Shown here one piece after another: positions 43,456 through 52,161 of a stretch of DNA of 64,000 bases. The notes under the pieces are model-generated. The model was not told where the DNA came from and did no database searches. It worked only from the letters and a program-made list of their open reading frames with translations. The stretch is from JBCAXA01 sp039183535 (GTDB lineage: Bacteria; Pseudomonadota; Gammaproteobacteria; Steroidobacterales; Woeseiaceae): positions 7,273 through 71,272 of the forward strand of contig JBCDBO010000010.1 of assembly GCA_039183535.1 (NCBI GenBank), given 5' to 3'. The position numbers and the translations under genes are program-made. The first letter of the stretch is position 1. The number at the start of each line of letters is the position of its first letter.

Positions 43456-44220
43456 ATGACGATAACGCTCAAGACCCCGGCCGAACAGGACCTTATGCGA
43501 ACGGCCGGCCGCCTCGCTGCCGACGTGCTAGACATGATCGGCGACTATGTCGTACCCGGTGTCACGACCGGCGAACTCGACCAACGCTGTCACGACTTCA
43601 TCGTCAATACGCAGCAGGCGATACCGGCGCCGCTCAATTACAAAGGCTTTCCCAAGTCGATTTGCACCTCGGTGAACCATGTCGTTTGCCACGGCATCCC
43701 TGGAGAAAAAGTGCTTCGTCAAGGCGATGCGGTCAATATTGACATAACGGTCATAAAAGACGGTTTTCACGGTGACACGTCGCGTATGTTTCACGTCGGT
43801 AAGCCAAATCGGGCCGCAGAACGCTTGGCCCAGCTTGCCTACGACGCAATGTGGCTCGGCATTGAGGAAGTGGCACCGGGCAAACACTTAGGCGACATAG
43901 GCGCGGCTATCCAGCGGTTCGTTGAGAAGAACCGTGCCTCGGTGGTACGGGAGTACTGCGGCCACGGTATCGGTCGCATTTTCCATGAAGACCCGCAAGT
44001 GCTGCACCATGGCAAACCGGGCACCGGCGAGAAAATCGTGCCCGGCATGACATTTACGATCGAACCGATGGTCAATGCAGGCAAGCCTCACACGCGACTT
44101 CTGAAGGACGGCTGGACCGTCGTGACCCGCGATCACTCGCTTTCAGCACAGTGGGAACACACGCTGCTCGTTACCGATAGCGGGTACGAGGTATTCACGC
44201 TCGGTCAGAACGACCGGTGA
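43456..44220 (+). CDS. map: Methionine aminopeptidase type I
   Basis: 254 residues (E. coli 264). Removes N-terminal methionine. All five metal ligands are visible: Asp in DAVNIDITVIKDG, Asp in FHGDTSRMF, His in CGHGIGRIFHEDP, Glu in MTFTIEPMVN and Glu in SAQWEHTLLV. I chose the ATG at 43456 (MTITLKTPAEQDLM); earlier in-frame starts (43336, 43426) add unrelated residues. Divergent from rpsB. Confidence 0.97.
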   Translation: MTITLKTPAEQDLMRTAGRLAADVLDMIGDYVVPGVTTGELDQRCHDFIVNTQQAIPAPLNYKGFPKSICTSVNHVVCHGIPGEKVLRQGDAVNIDITVIKDGFHGDTSRMFHVGKPNRAAERLAQLAYDAMWLGIEEVAPGKHLGDIGAAIQRFVEKNRASVVREYCGHGIGRIFHEDPQVLHHGKPGTGEKIVPGMTFTIEPMVNAGKPHTRLLKDGWTVVTRDHSLSAQWEHTLLVTDSGYEVFTLGQNDR

Positions 44221-44244
44221 TTGCGCGGCTGGCACGCTAAGTCC

Positions 44245-46857
44245 ATGGACCCTGCGGCCATCGCTGTCCGTGACTCGCTGTCTGACGTAACCGGCACCGA
44301 TACCCTCAGCGCGACAAAACTCTGTATCCGGGAGCTCGGCGCGCAACTCGAAACCCGGTTCCGGGCCGGTGACGATATCGATGTTCTCGTCCGAGCCCGA
44401 GCGGCCGCCATCGACGAACTGGTTTGCCATGCTTGGCAGCAAATCGACGCGATCACTCGGAAGCGAGCCTCTCTAGTCGCGGTCGGTGGTTACGGCCGCG
44501 GCGAACTGCACCCGTTTTCCGACATTGACGTCACGATCCTAGTCGACGAACGGCCCGAACAAGCGGACTGGGTCTCTGGCTTTCTGACCGCGCTGTGGGA
44601 TTGCGGGCTTGAGATCGGCCACAGCGTTCGCACCGTCGATGATTGCCGGACCGAAGCCACTGCCGATGTCACCGTATTAACGACGTTGATGGAAAGCCGC
44701 CTACTCGACGGTGGCCGCAAACGCTTTGACGCGATGTTGGCAGCGATCGAACCAACGCAGCTGTGGGACCCGAAGGCATTCTTCGAGGCGAAGTCGACAG
44801 AGCAACGTCTGCGCCATGCACGCTACGACGACTCAGGTTACAACCTGGAACCGAACGTCAAAGGTAGCCCAGGCGGTTTACGTGACATTCAAATGGTCAG
44901 CTGGATTGCCCATCGCCAGTTTGGTTCAAGCCGTTTAAGTGAATTGGTTGGGCATGGATTCTTGACGCCAGGACAACTGCAAATTCTCGAAGACGGTCGG
45001 CGTTTCCTGTGGCGCGTACGCTTCGCGCTGCACTGCATTACCGGCCGCGGCGAAAACCGCCTGTTGTTCGACCACCAAAAGCAACTTGCCGAGTTAATGG
45101 GCTACGAAGACGCGCGCTACACGCTCGCCGTTGAACAAATGATGCAGCGCTACTACCGCACCGTCCGCGAGTTGTCCCGCGTTAACGAGATGCTGCTGCA
45201 GCTTTTCGAGGAGGCGATACTCCTCGACCCAGAAACGCCCGCGGTGCCGATAAATTCGCGCTTTAAGGTTCGTAATGGCTACTTACAGACGACCAGTGAC
45301 AGCGTCTTTTCTGACGAACCATCTGCGCTGCTGGAGGTGTTCGACCTGCTACAGCAACACAACGACATCCGTGGCGTCAGCGCTTGGACGATCGGTTTGT
45401 TGCGACGCCACCTCTACCTGATTGATGACGAGTTTCGCAACTCGCCGAAAAATCATCGCCTGTTTTTGAAGATAATCAGCGCAAATAAAGGGGTTACTCA
45501 CGAGCTGCGGCGCATGAACCGCTACGGCGTTCTCGGGCTCTACATTCCGGCGTTCGGCCGCATCGTTGGCCGAATGCAATTCGACCTGTTCCACACCTAC
45601 ACCGTCGACGAGCATACGCTGATGGTCGTCTCGTACCTGCGCAAACTCGCGCTCAGCGAATTCGATCATGAACTGCCGGCCGTTGCTCGCGTTATGCAAT
45701 CGCTTGAGCAGCCGGAACTCGCGTATCTGTCGGGCCTATTCCACGATATTGCCAAAGGTCGAGGCGGCGACCACTCGAAATTGGGCGCCGTCGATGCAGA
45801 GGCTTTTTGCCTCGAACATGGATTAGAAGCGACAGACGCAGCACTAGTTGCGTGGCTTGTGCGCCATCATTTGCTGCTGTCGATGACGGCCCAGAAAAAA
45901 GACCTTAGCGACCCGGACGTCATCCAGAAATTTGCCCGCATCGTAAAAACCAAGACGCGACTCGATCATCTGTACGTACTGACGGTTGCCGATGTGCGCG
46001 GCACAAACCCTCGGCTGTGGAACGCCTGGAAAGCCTCGTTGTTCTCAGAACTGTATCGACTGACTGCAACGGCGCTCGAGCGGGGTCTTGACGACCCGGC
46101 CGACAGCGACGAGATGATCGATGCGACCCGCCAGCATGCCATTAAAGCCACGAGCCGCACCGGTGTTAACGACACAGCGCGTGACCCGGTTTGGTCGATC
46201 CTGACCGACGAGCACTTCCTACGTTACCGACCGGAGGAGATCGCCTGGCAGACGCGCGTGTTGCACCAGTACGGTCTGGACGGCGCGTGTTACGACATCG
46301 ACGTTAGTGCGAAAGCGGTAGCGATCTTTTTGTACACCCCGCGCCGCTATCGAACATTCGCTGACACAACCGCGTTCCTAGACGACCTCGGTATCGGTGT
46401 TCAGGATGCACGAATCGTTGCGGCGACGAACGGCTACAGCTTTGACACTTACGTCGTAAGTGAAGCGGCAAGAGAACGCCTTCCGGACATTCGCGAGCGC
46501 TTAGATCGGCTCATAAGAACCGCGATGGATCCAAACGCCGACTGGCAGCCGACTGTCAATCGTCGCCGCTCACGACGAGCACGTGTTTTCGATACCGCGA
46601 TCGATGTGCGCTTTAGCGGCGCCGATGAGGGCGGTCGCACCGTTCTTGAACTTGACTGCGGCGACCACCCTGGACTGCTGTCGAGCGTCGGTGAAGTCTT
46701 CGCTGAGAATAACGTCAACATCAGCATGGCGAAGATCGTCACGATCGGGGAAAAAGCGGAAGATGTTTTTTATCTCACCGATCTCGACGACGAGCCGTTA
46801 GATGACGACCATTGCGAACGCCTTCGCGAGCGCCTCATCGATAGATTGACCAGCTAG
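44245..46857 (+). CDS. glnD: Bifunctional uridylyltransferase/uridylyl-removing enzyme GlnD
   Basis: 870 residues. Senses glutamine and adds or removes UMP on PII proteins. The nucleotidyltransferase motif GGYGRGELHPFSDIDVTIL, the HD hydrolase region (FHDIAKGRGGDHS) and two C-terminal ACT domains (the second starting VLELDCGDHPGLLSSVGEVF) occur in the right order. The ATG at 44245 is preferred; a TTG right after the map stop (44221) is in frame. It follows map by 24 bases and precedes dapD. Confidence 0.97.
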   Translation: MDPAAIAVRDSLSDVTGTDTLSATKLCIRELGAQLETRFRAGDDIDVLVRARAAAIDELVCHAWQQIDAITRKRASLVAVGGYGRGELHPFSDIDVTILVDERPEQADWVSGFLTALWDCGLEIGHSVRTVDDCRTEATADVTVLTTLMESRLLDGGRKRFDAMLAAIEPTQLWDPKAFFEAKSTEQRLRHARYDDSGYNLEPNVKGSPGGLRDIQMVSWIAHRQFGSSRLSELVGHGFLTPGQLQILEDGRRFLWRVRFALHCITGRGENRLLFDHQKQLAELMGYEDARYTLAVEQMMQRYYRTVRELSRVNEMLLQLFEEAILLDPETPAVPINSRFKVRNGYLQTTSDSVFSDEPSALLEVFDLLQQHNDIRGVSAWTIGLLRRHLYLIDDEFRNSPKNHRLFLKIISANKGVTHELRRMNRYGVLGLYIPAFGRIVGRMQFDLFHTYTVDEHTLMVVSYLRKLALSEFDHELPAVARVMQSLEQPELAYLSGLFHDIAKGRGGDHSKLGAVDAEAFCLEHGLEATDAALVAWLVRHHLLLSMTAQKKDLSDPDVIQKFARIVKTKTRLDHLYVLTVADVRGTNPRLWNAWKASLFSELYRLTATALERGLDDPADSDEMIDATRQHAIKATSRTGVNDTARDPVWSILTDEHFLRYRPEEIAWQTRVLHQYGLDGACYDIDVSAKAVAIFLYTPRRYRTFADTTAFLDDLGIGVQDARIVAATNGYSFDTYVVSEAARERLPDIRERLDRLIRTAMDPNADWQPTVNRRRSRRARVFDTAIDVRFSGADEGGRTVLELDCGDHPGLLSSVGEVFAENNVNISMAKIVTIGEKAEDVFYLTDLDDEPLDDDHCERLRERLIDRLTS

Positions 46858-46882
46858 CCACCGACGAGAGCCGGAGAAACGA

Positions 46883-47707
46883 GTGAATACAGACAGTCTT
46901 GCAACGACGATTAACGCCGCTTGGGAGCGGCGCCAGGACCTCAGCACCGGCGATACGACGTTGACGCCGATCGTCGCCGAGGTTCTCGACGCACTGAACA
47001 ACGGCGAGTTACGCGTCGCAGAGCCAGGCGACAGTGGCTGGCACGTCAACGAATGGGTGAAAAAAGCAGTCTTGCTATCGTTTCGCCTCAGCGAAAACCG
47101 GGTCAGCTCGGCGGGTGAACACCGCTACTTCGATAAGGTCCCGCTCAAATACGCAGAGTACGACGCCGCGCAGTTTGCGGCAGACGGCGCGCGCATTGTC
47201 CCGGGTGCGGTTGTCCGCCACGGCAGCTACGTCGCCGGCGATGCCGTCGTTATGCCGAGCTACATCAATATAGGCGCCTATGTTGGCGCTGGCACGATGG
47301 TCGACACGTGGGCAACCGTCGGTAGCTGCGCACAAATTGGTGCGAATGTGCACCTTTCCGGCGGGGTCGGCATCGGTGGCGTGCTCGAACCGATCCAAGC
47401 TGCGCCGACGATTATTGAGGATGACTGCTTCGTTGGCGCACGCTCAGAAATCGTTGAAGGTGTGGTCGTTGAAAAAGGCGCCGTCATTTCGATGGGCGTT
47501 TACATCGGGCAGAGTACGCGAATCTATGATCGGGAATCGGGGTCAATACTGTACGGCCGGGTCCCAAGCGGCAGCGTTGTCGTTCCCGGTTCACTACCGA
47601 GTAGCGATGGCAGTCACGCGCTCTATGCCGCTATCATCGTCAAGCGGGTCGACGAAAAAACCCGTGCCAAGACCGACCTCAACGAATTGTTGCGACCCAC
47701 AGACTGA
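46883..47707 (+). CDS. dapD: Tetrahydrodipicolinate N-succinyltransferase
   Basis: 274 residues, same length as E. coli DapD. Left-handed beta-helix acyltransferase of the succinylase lysine/diaminopimelate pathway. Typical: DKVPLKYAEYDAAQF, RHGSYVAGDAVVMPSYINIG and GGVGIGGVLEPIQAAPTIIEDDCF. The GTG at 46883 has GGAG 7 bases upstream. Confidence 0.98.
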   Translation: MNTDSLATTINAAWERRQDLSTGDTTLTPIVAEVLDALNNGELRVAEPGDSGWHVNEWVKKAVLLSFRLSENRVSSAGEHRYFDKVPLKYAEYDAAQFAADGARIVPGAVVRHGSYVAGDAVVMPSYINIGAYVGAGTMVDTWATVGSCAQIGANVHLSGGVGIGGVLEPIQAAPTIIEDDCFVGARSEIVEGVVVEKGAVISMGVYIGQSTRIYDRESGSILYGRVPSGSVVVPGSLPSSDGSHALYAAIIVKRVDEKTRAKTDLNELLRPTD

Positions 47708-47717
47708 CGAATTCGCG

Positions 47718-48068
47718 ATGACGACCGTAACGCTGTATGGCCTCACGAATTGCGACAGTTGCCGCAAGGCACGTCGCTGGCTGCACGGACACGACCATGA
47801 TGTCGTTGTGCTCGACGTTCGCAAAGACGGGCTTGCGAGCGGCGATCTAGCACGCTGGGCTAACGCGGTCGGTTGGGAAACGTTGGTCAATCGCAAAAGC
47901 CGGACCTGGCGAGAGCTGGCCGACGCTGAGCGTGCGGCACTTAACGAAACGACAGCCGTCAGTTTCCTGATCGCGCATCCGACGCTGCTAAAACGACCGG
48001 TCGTGGAAGACGCCGACTCGGGGACGGTGATTGTTGGCTTCGATCCAGCGGCGTACGCAGCGCTGTAA
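47718..48068 (+). CDS. ArsC/Spx-family protein (YffB type)
   Basis: 116 residues. Thioredoxin-like ArsC fold with CDSCRKARRWL near the N-terminus (Cys in CxxC position), NRKSRTWRELADAER, and HPTLLKRPVVE. YffB-type proteins are linked to glutathione-dependent thiol reduction; the true substrate is unknown. The ATG at 47718 is 10 bases after dapD; the frame stays open further upstream, but only as a shadow of dapD. In E. coli yffB sits beside dapE; here it is beside dapD. Confidence 0.9.
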   Translation: MTTVTLYGLTNCDSCRKARRWLHGHDHDVVVLDVRKDGLASGDLARWANAVGWETLVNRKSRTWRELADAERAALNETTAVSFLIAHPTLLKRPVVEDADSGTVIVGFDPAAYAAL

Positions 48069-48075
48069 CCAGCGC

Positions 48076-48396
48076 TTAACGAGTCGCTTTGCTCGGCCGC
48101 CGTCGGCTGACGCGCACCGGCCCGCGCCCGCGCAACCGGTGTAACTTGCCGGCGACTTCTAGCTCGAGACGAACGGTGGTTGTATACCAACCGACGGAAC
48201 CCAACCGCTTACGTTCGTCCTGAGTGAGTTGCTGGCGCACAAGATCGGGGATTTCGCGAGCCTCGATACCGTCTGCGTCGCGTGGCACAACTTGCAAAAT
48301 CGCCGCGCTAACAGCGTCGAATTTCCAACGCTCAATACGACAAGGCTGTTTGCCCTCAGTGGGCGTTCGACAAAGGACTCTGTCCGCGGACACCAT
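48076..48396 (-). CDS. DUF6958-like conserved hypothetical protein
   Basis: 106 residues, basic C-terminus (RGRGPVRVSRRRPSKATR). The pattern is a central winged-helix-like stretch (KFDAVSAAILQVVPRDADGIEAREIPDLVRQQL) followed by LGSVGWYTTTVRLELEVAGKLHRL. It recalls the small DUF6958 family, possibly DNA- or RNA-binding; no function is proven. It lies 8 bases after pstB on the same strand, so it is probably the last gene of the pst operon. It ends 7 bases from the convergent yffB-like gene. Confidence 0.65.
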   Translation of the reverse strand: MVSADRVLCRTPTEGKQPCRIERWKFDAVSAAILQVVPRDADGIEAREIPDLVRQQLTQDERKRLGSVGWYTTTVRLELEVAGKLHRLRGRGPVRVSRRRPSKATR

Positions 48397-48404
48397 CGGT
48401 GGCG

Positions 48405-49352
48405 TTAGCCGAAGCGCCCTGTAATGTAGTCTTCGGTCAGCTTGTGTTGCGGGTTTGTGAAGATCCGGTCGGTCTGGTCAACCTCGATTAACTCGCCTAA
48501 GTGAAAATACGCCGTCCGATCGGAAACTCGAGCCGCCTGCTGCATCGAGTGCGTCACGATGACGATTGCGTAGTTTTGTTTTAGCTCGTCAATCAGGTCT
48601 TCAATACGGGCCGTCGCGATCGGGTCAAGCGCAGAACACGGCTCGTCCATTAAGATGACCTCGGGACTCACAGCGATCGTTCGCGCGATGCACAAACGCT
48701 GCTGCTGACCGCCTGACAAACCGGTACCGGGATCATTCAGTCGGTCTTTTACTTCGTTAAATAGACCGGCTTTTTCGAGTGACGAACGGACGATCGCATC
48801 AAGCTCCGCACGATTCGCTGCCAGGCCGTGAATACGCGGCCCATACGCCACGTTGTCGTAAATCGACTTCGGAAACGGATTCGGTTTTTGGAAAACCATG
48901 CCGACGCGCGCGCGCAGCGACACGACATCCATCGACCGATCGTAAATATCGTCGCCATCGAGCAGAATCTCGCCCGTTACGCGCGCTGTCTCAATCGTAT
49001 CGTTCATGCGATTTAGGCACCGCAAATAGGTCGACTTGCCGCAGCCGGATGGCCCGATGAGCGCAATAACCTGATTGAGACCGATATCGAGGCTAACGCT
49101 TTTTATAGCGTGGGTTTGCCCGTAATAGACGTTCACATCGTTCGTCTTGAAATAGGGGCGCTCGGCATGGATCTCGCCAACCGTTCCGTTCGGAATCGGC
49201 GACACGGTCTGATCGCTCACTGGCACCGCCGTCTGAGGCGCCGCGTCGACGATCGGAGCCGCTGTTTCAGCGAGCCCCTCGTCCGCGGGTTGTACCGGTT
49301 GTTCGGCGTCAGTCATAGTCTCGGACGGTTTATCGATGGTCACGTTACCCAT
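48405..49352 (-). CDS. pstB: Phosphate ABC transporter ATP-binding protein PstB, N-terminally extended
   Basis: 315 residues. Walker A (GPSGCGKST), signature (LSGGQQQR) and Walker B (VILMDEPCSALDP) are intact, with the Pst-specific FQKPNPFPKSIYDNVAYGPR. The ATG at 49352 has GAGAGGAAAG just before it. The first 65 or so residues, before the start of the ABC domain (FKTNDVNVYYG), are an Ala/Pro/Thr/acidic low-complexity region that typical PstB proteins (about 257 residues) lack. It lies 14 bases after pstA. Confidence 0.97.
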   Translation of the reverse strand: MGNVTIDKPSETMTDAEQPVQPADEGLAETAAPIVDAAPQTAVPVSDQTVSPIPNGTVGEIHAERPYFKTNDVNVYYGQTHAIKSVSLDIGLNQVIALIGPSGCGKSTYLRCLNRMNDTIETARVTGEILLDGDDIYDRSMDVVSLRARVGMVFQKPNPFPKSIYDNVAYGPRIHGLAANRAELDAIVRSSLEKAGLFNEVKDRLNDPGTGLSGGQQQRLCIARTIAVSPEVILMDEPCSALDPIATARIEDLIDELKQNYAIVIVTHSMQQAARVSDRTAYFHLGELIEVDQTDRIFTNPQHKLTEDYITGRFG

Positions 49353-49366
49353 GCTTTCCTCTCGTG

Positions 49367-50662
49367 CTACCACTTGCGTTCAAAGCGGCGTCGCAGCAGC
49401 ACCGCAGTCAGGTTCATTAGGAGCAGAAAGCCGAGTAGCACAATAATGGCAGCAGAAGTCTTCTCGGTAAATGCACGTTCCGGGGAATCGGCCCACAAGT
49501 AGATCTGAACGGGCAGTGCCGTCGCGGGATCCAGCGGGTTTTCCGGCACATCGACGATAAACGCGACCATACCGATCATCAGCAATGGGGCCGATTCACC
49601 GAGCGCACGCGCCATGCCGATAATCGTCCCGGTCAGAATTCCAGGCAAAGCAAGCGGCACCACGTGCTGAAAAACGGTTTGCATGTGCGAGGCACCAAGG
49701 CCTAGCGCCGCCTGACGAATCGACGGCGGCACGGACTTTATCGCCGCACGCGCCGCGATAATGATGACCGGCAACGTCATCAGCATCAACACGAGGCCGC
49801 CGACGAGCGGCGCCGACCGCGGTAGCGCGAACCAATTGATAAAAATCGCCAACCCGAGCAGCCCAAAAACGATCGATGGCACGGCCGCCAGGTTATTGAT
49901 GTTGACCTCGATAATATCGGTCCAGCGGTTGCGCGGTGCAAACTCTTCGAGATAAATGGCCGCCGCGACGCCAATTGGAAACGACAAGACCAAGGTCACC
50001 AACAGCATATAGAACGAACCGGTTAATGCACCGAGTATGCCGGCGAGCTCAGGCTCGCGTGAATCGCCGTTGGTAAACAGTGCCGTGTTGAAGCGCCGTT
50101 CGATGCGGCCCATGTCGACGAGCTGCTCGTACCAGCCGATGTACTGATCGCTGATCGGTCGCTCACGTGGATCGCTGTCTTTATCGATGTTGCCTTTATC
50201 GAGCATATCGACGTTGGTATGCGCTGGCACCCAAAGGGTTAGCTTGGACCCGACCAAAGAATGATCGGCCATCACCATTTCTTGCAGCGTGTAACTTCCG
50301 CCGATGCTAAGCATCTTACCGAGCTCGCGGCGATCGCCACGCGACGCGACACTTGGGAACAATCGATTCAACGCATTGCGCATGATCAATTGGTAGTCGC
50401 CTTCCGAATACGAATTGTCGTCGGCCGTGCCCAACGGATCGACGATGTCCGGCGTTAACTCGATATCCAACTTGACGAACGTCTGTGAAAAAGCGGTGTA
50501 CCCTTGACTGATGATGCTGGCGAAGAAAACCGCCAGAAACACCATACCCGCACTGACCGATAGCAAACCCAATCGCCGAAACCGCCGCTCCCGCGCGTAG
50601 CGTTTACCAAGCTGACGATCCGCTTCAGCCACGCGTGCTTTGCTGGACGCGTTAGTGGTCAT
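49367..50662 (-). CDS. pstA: Phosphate ABC transporter permease PstA (long form)
   Basis: 431 residues against about 296 in E. coli. After the first transmembrane helix there is a periplasmic insertion of about 150 residues (DUF3333-type, VKLDIELTPDIVDPLGTAD...). The usual permease core follows, with the EAA-like loop (RQAALGLGASHMQTVFQHVVPLALPGI). The long form pairs with a long PstC in many marine and non-enteric proteobacteria. The start overlaps the pstC stop (ATGA). Confidence 0.95.
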   Translation of the reverse strand: MTTNASSKARVAEADRQLGKRYARERRFRRLGLLSVSAGMVFLAVFFASIISQGYTAFSQTFVKLDIELTPDIVDPLGTADDNSYSEGDYQLIMRNALNRLFPSVASRGDRRELGKMLSIGGSYTLQEMVMADHSLVGSKLTLWVPAHTNVDMLDKGNIDKDSDPRERPISDQYIGWYEQLVDMGRIERRFNTALFTNGDSREPELAGILGALTGSFYMLLVTLVLSFPIGVAAAIYLEEFAPRNRWTDIIEVNINNLAAVPSIVFGLLGLAIFINWFALPRSAPLVGGLVLMLMTLPVIIIAARAAIKSVPPSIRQAALGLGASHMQTVFQHVVPLALPGILTGTIIGMARALGESAPLLMIGMVAFIVDVPENPLDPATALPVQIYLWADSPERAFTEKTSAAIIVLLGFLLLMNLTAVLLRRRFERKW

Positions 50663-52041
50663 TCGTATTGCTCCCGGTACTTACGAACGACTCGCAGACC
50701 GATCACGTTCAAACACAGAGTTACGGTAAACAGCATCAGTCCAAGTGCAAACGCTGCTAGCGTTTTGGCGCTGTCAAACTCCTGATCCCCTTGCAGCAAA
50801 GTAACGATTTGTACCGTGACTGTCGTCACCGCCTCCAATGGGTTAATCGTCAGGTTCGCCGATAATCCAGCGGCCATAACAACGATCATGGTCTCGCCGA
50901 CGGCACGCGAAATGGCCAGCAAAACGCCGCCGACGATGCCGGGCAGGGCTGCCGGCACGATGACTTGACGCATCGTTTCGGAGCGGGTTGCGCCAAGACC
51001 CAGAGAGCCGTCCCGCATGGCTCGTGGCACGGCAGAAATCGCATCGTCCGATAACGACGACACCAACGGAATGATCATAATTCCCATCACCAATCCGGCC
51101 GCTAACGCGCTTTCTGAAGACACGGTCAAGCCAGCGGTTTCACCGACGCTACGGATAAACGGTGCGACACTGAGCGCGGCGAAAAATCCGTAAACCACCG
51201 TCGGTATACCGGCCAATACCTCGAGTAAAGGCTTGGCGAAATTTCGAAACCGCGGCGTCGCGTATTCCGACAGATAAATCGCCGTCATTAAGCCGATCGG
51301 TACGGCAACCAGCATCGCGATACCGGTGATCAGTAATGTTCCAACCAGCAATGGGACGGCACCGAACGCACCGGTCGCGCCAACTTGATCGTCGCGAATC
51401 GCCGTCTGCGGCGACCACTGCAAACCGAACAAGAATTCAACGATGGAGACCTTCTCGAAAAATCGGAACGTCTCAACGAGGACCGACAACACGATACCGA
51501 GCGTCGTTAGGACGGCGATTCCGGAGGCAACAAACAACAGTGCCAGCAGCAACGACTCGACACGGGTCCGCGCACGGAAGTCTCGAGTGATCTGCCGGAA
51601 GCTGATGATCGTACCGATGATCGCGAGGCCGATCGCCGCAATCGCCAATAACCATCGACTGGCGCCGGAGACGCGTTGCAGCTCCTCACTTACCGCAAGC
51701 AATGCGCTGTCTGGCTCACGCGCGATTCGATTGCCCGCGACGAGGTTGCGGACATCGTTCAGAAATAACGCTTTGTCCTGCGGCGTCGCGAATTGGGTGT
51801 CGTTGGGCAAGGCTTGCATGGCCATGCCGGCGACGACATTGCCTTCGACGGACAGCCAAACAAACACCAGTGCCAGCGCAGGCAATAGGGCCAGCATAAC
51901 GGCGTAATACCCATAATAGGAGGGTAGCGAATGCAAGCCCAGCGGGCGGCCGCCATTGACCGCCAACGAACGTTGCCGGCCTAAATAGAACGCAATGACC
52001 CCGAGCGCGGCGAGTATTAATAGCAATGTAGGCAGTCGCAT
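50659..52041 (-). CDS. pstC: Phosphate ABC transporter permease PstC (long form)
   Basis: 460 residues. Two or three extra N-terminal helices and a soluble loop (residues about 70-130) precede the standard six-helix permease core, which has SLGLGATRSETMRQVIVPAALPGIVGG as the ATPase-coupling loop. Partner of the long PstA. A 120-base gap with a stem-loop separates it from pstS. Confidence 0.95.
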   Translation of the reverse strand: MRLPTLLLILAALGVIAFYLGRQRSLAVNGGRPLGLHSLPSYYGYYAVMLALLPALALVFVWLSVEGNVVAGMAMQALPNDTQFATPQDKALFLNDVRNLVAGNRIAREPDSALLAVSEELQRVSGASRWLLAIAAIGLAIIGTIISFRQITRDFRARTRVESLLLALLFVASGIAVLTTLGIVLSVLVETFRFFEKVSIVEFLFGLQWSPQTAIRDDQVGATGAFGAVPLLVGTLLITGIAMLVAVPIGLMTAIYLSEYATPRFRNFAKPLLEVLAGIPTVVYGFFAALSVAPFIRSVGETAGLTVSSESALAAGLVMGIMIIPLVSSLSDDAISAVPRAMRDGSLGLGATRSETMRQVIVPAALPGIVGGVLLAISRAVGETMIVVMAAGLSANLTINPLEAVTTVTVQIVTLLQGDQEFDSAKTLAAFALGLMLFTVTLCLNVIGLRVVRKYREQYE

Positions 52042-52070
52042 AGTGTTCTTATCGTTTTTGTCTTTCAGGC

Positions 52071-52104
52071 GGCAAGGCGGCTAAACCGCGTATCGCTCCT
52101 TGCC
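52071..52104 (-). other. Stem-loop between pstS and pstC
   Basis: GGCAAGG (52071-52077) pairs with CCTTGCC (52098-52104), and inside it GCGG (52077-52080) pairs with CCGC (52086-52089). It lies in the 120-base gap after pstS. Such structures often stabilise the upstream message or reduce read-through, which would make more PstS than permease. No T-run follows, so it is not a classical terminator. The rest of the gap shows nothing else. Confidence 0.45.
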
Positions 52105-52161
52105 TAACTGAACGACGCGGTGCAGAACGACGGCCTGCCAGCGCCTCAATGACGGTTGCGG

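Noticed and set aside
47280..47717. Long plus-strand frame running into the ArsC/Spx-like gene
   Set aside because: It is the +1 shadow of dapD; the real gene begins at the ATG at 47718.
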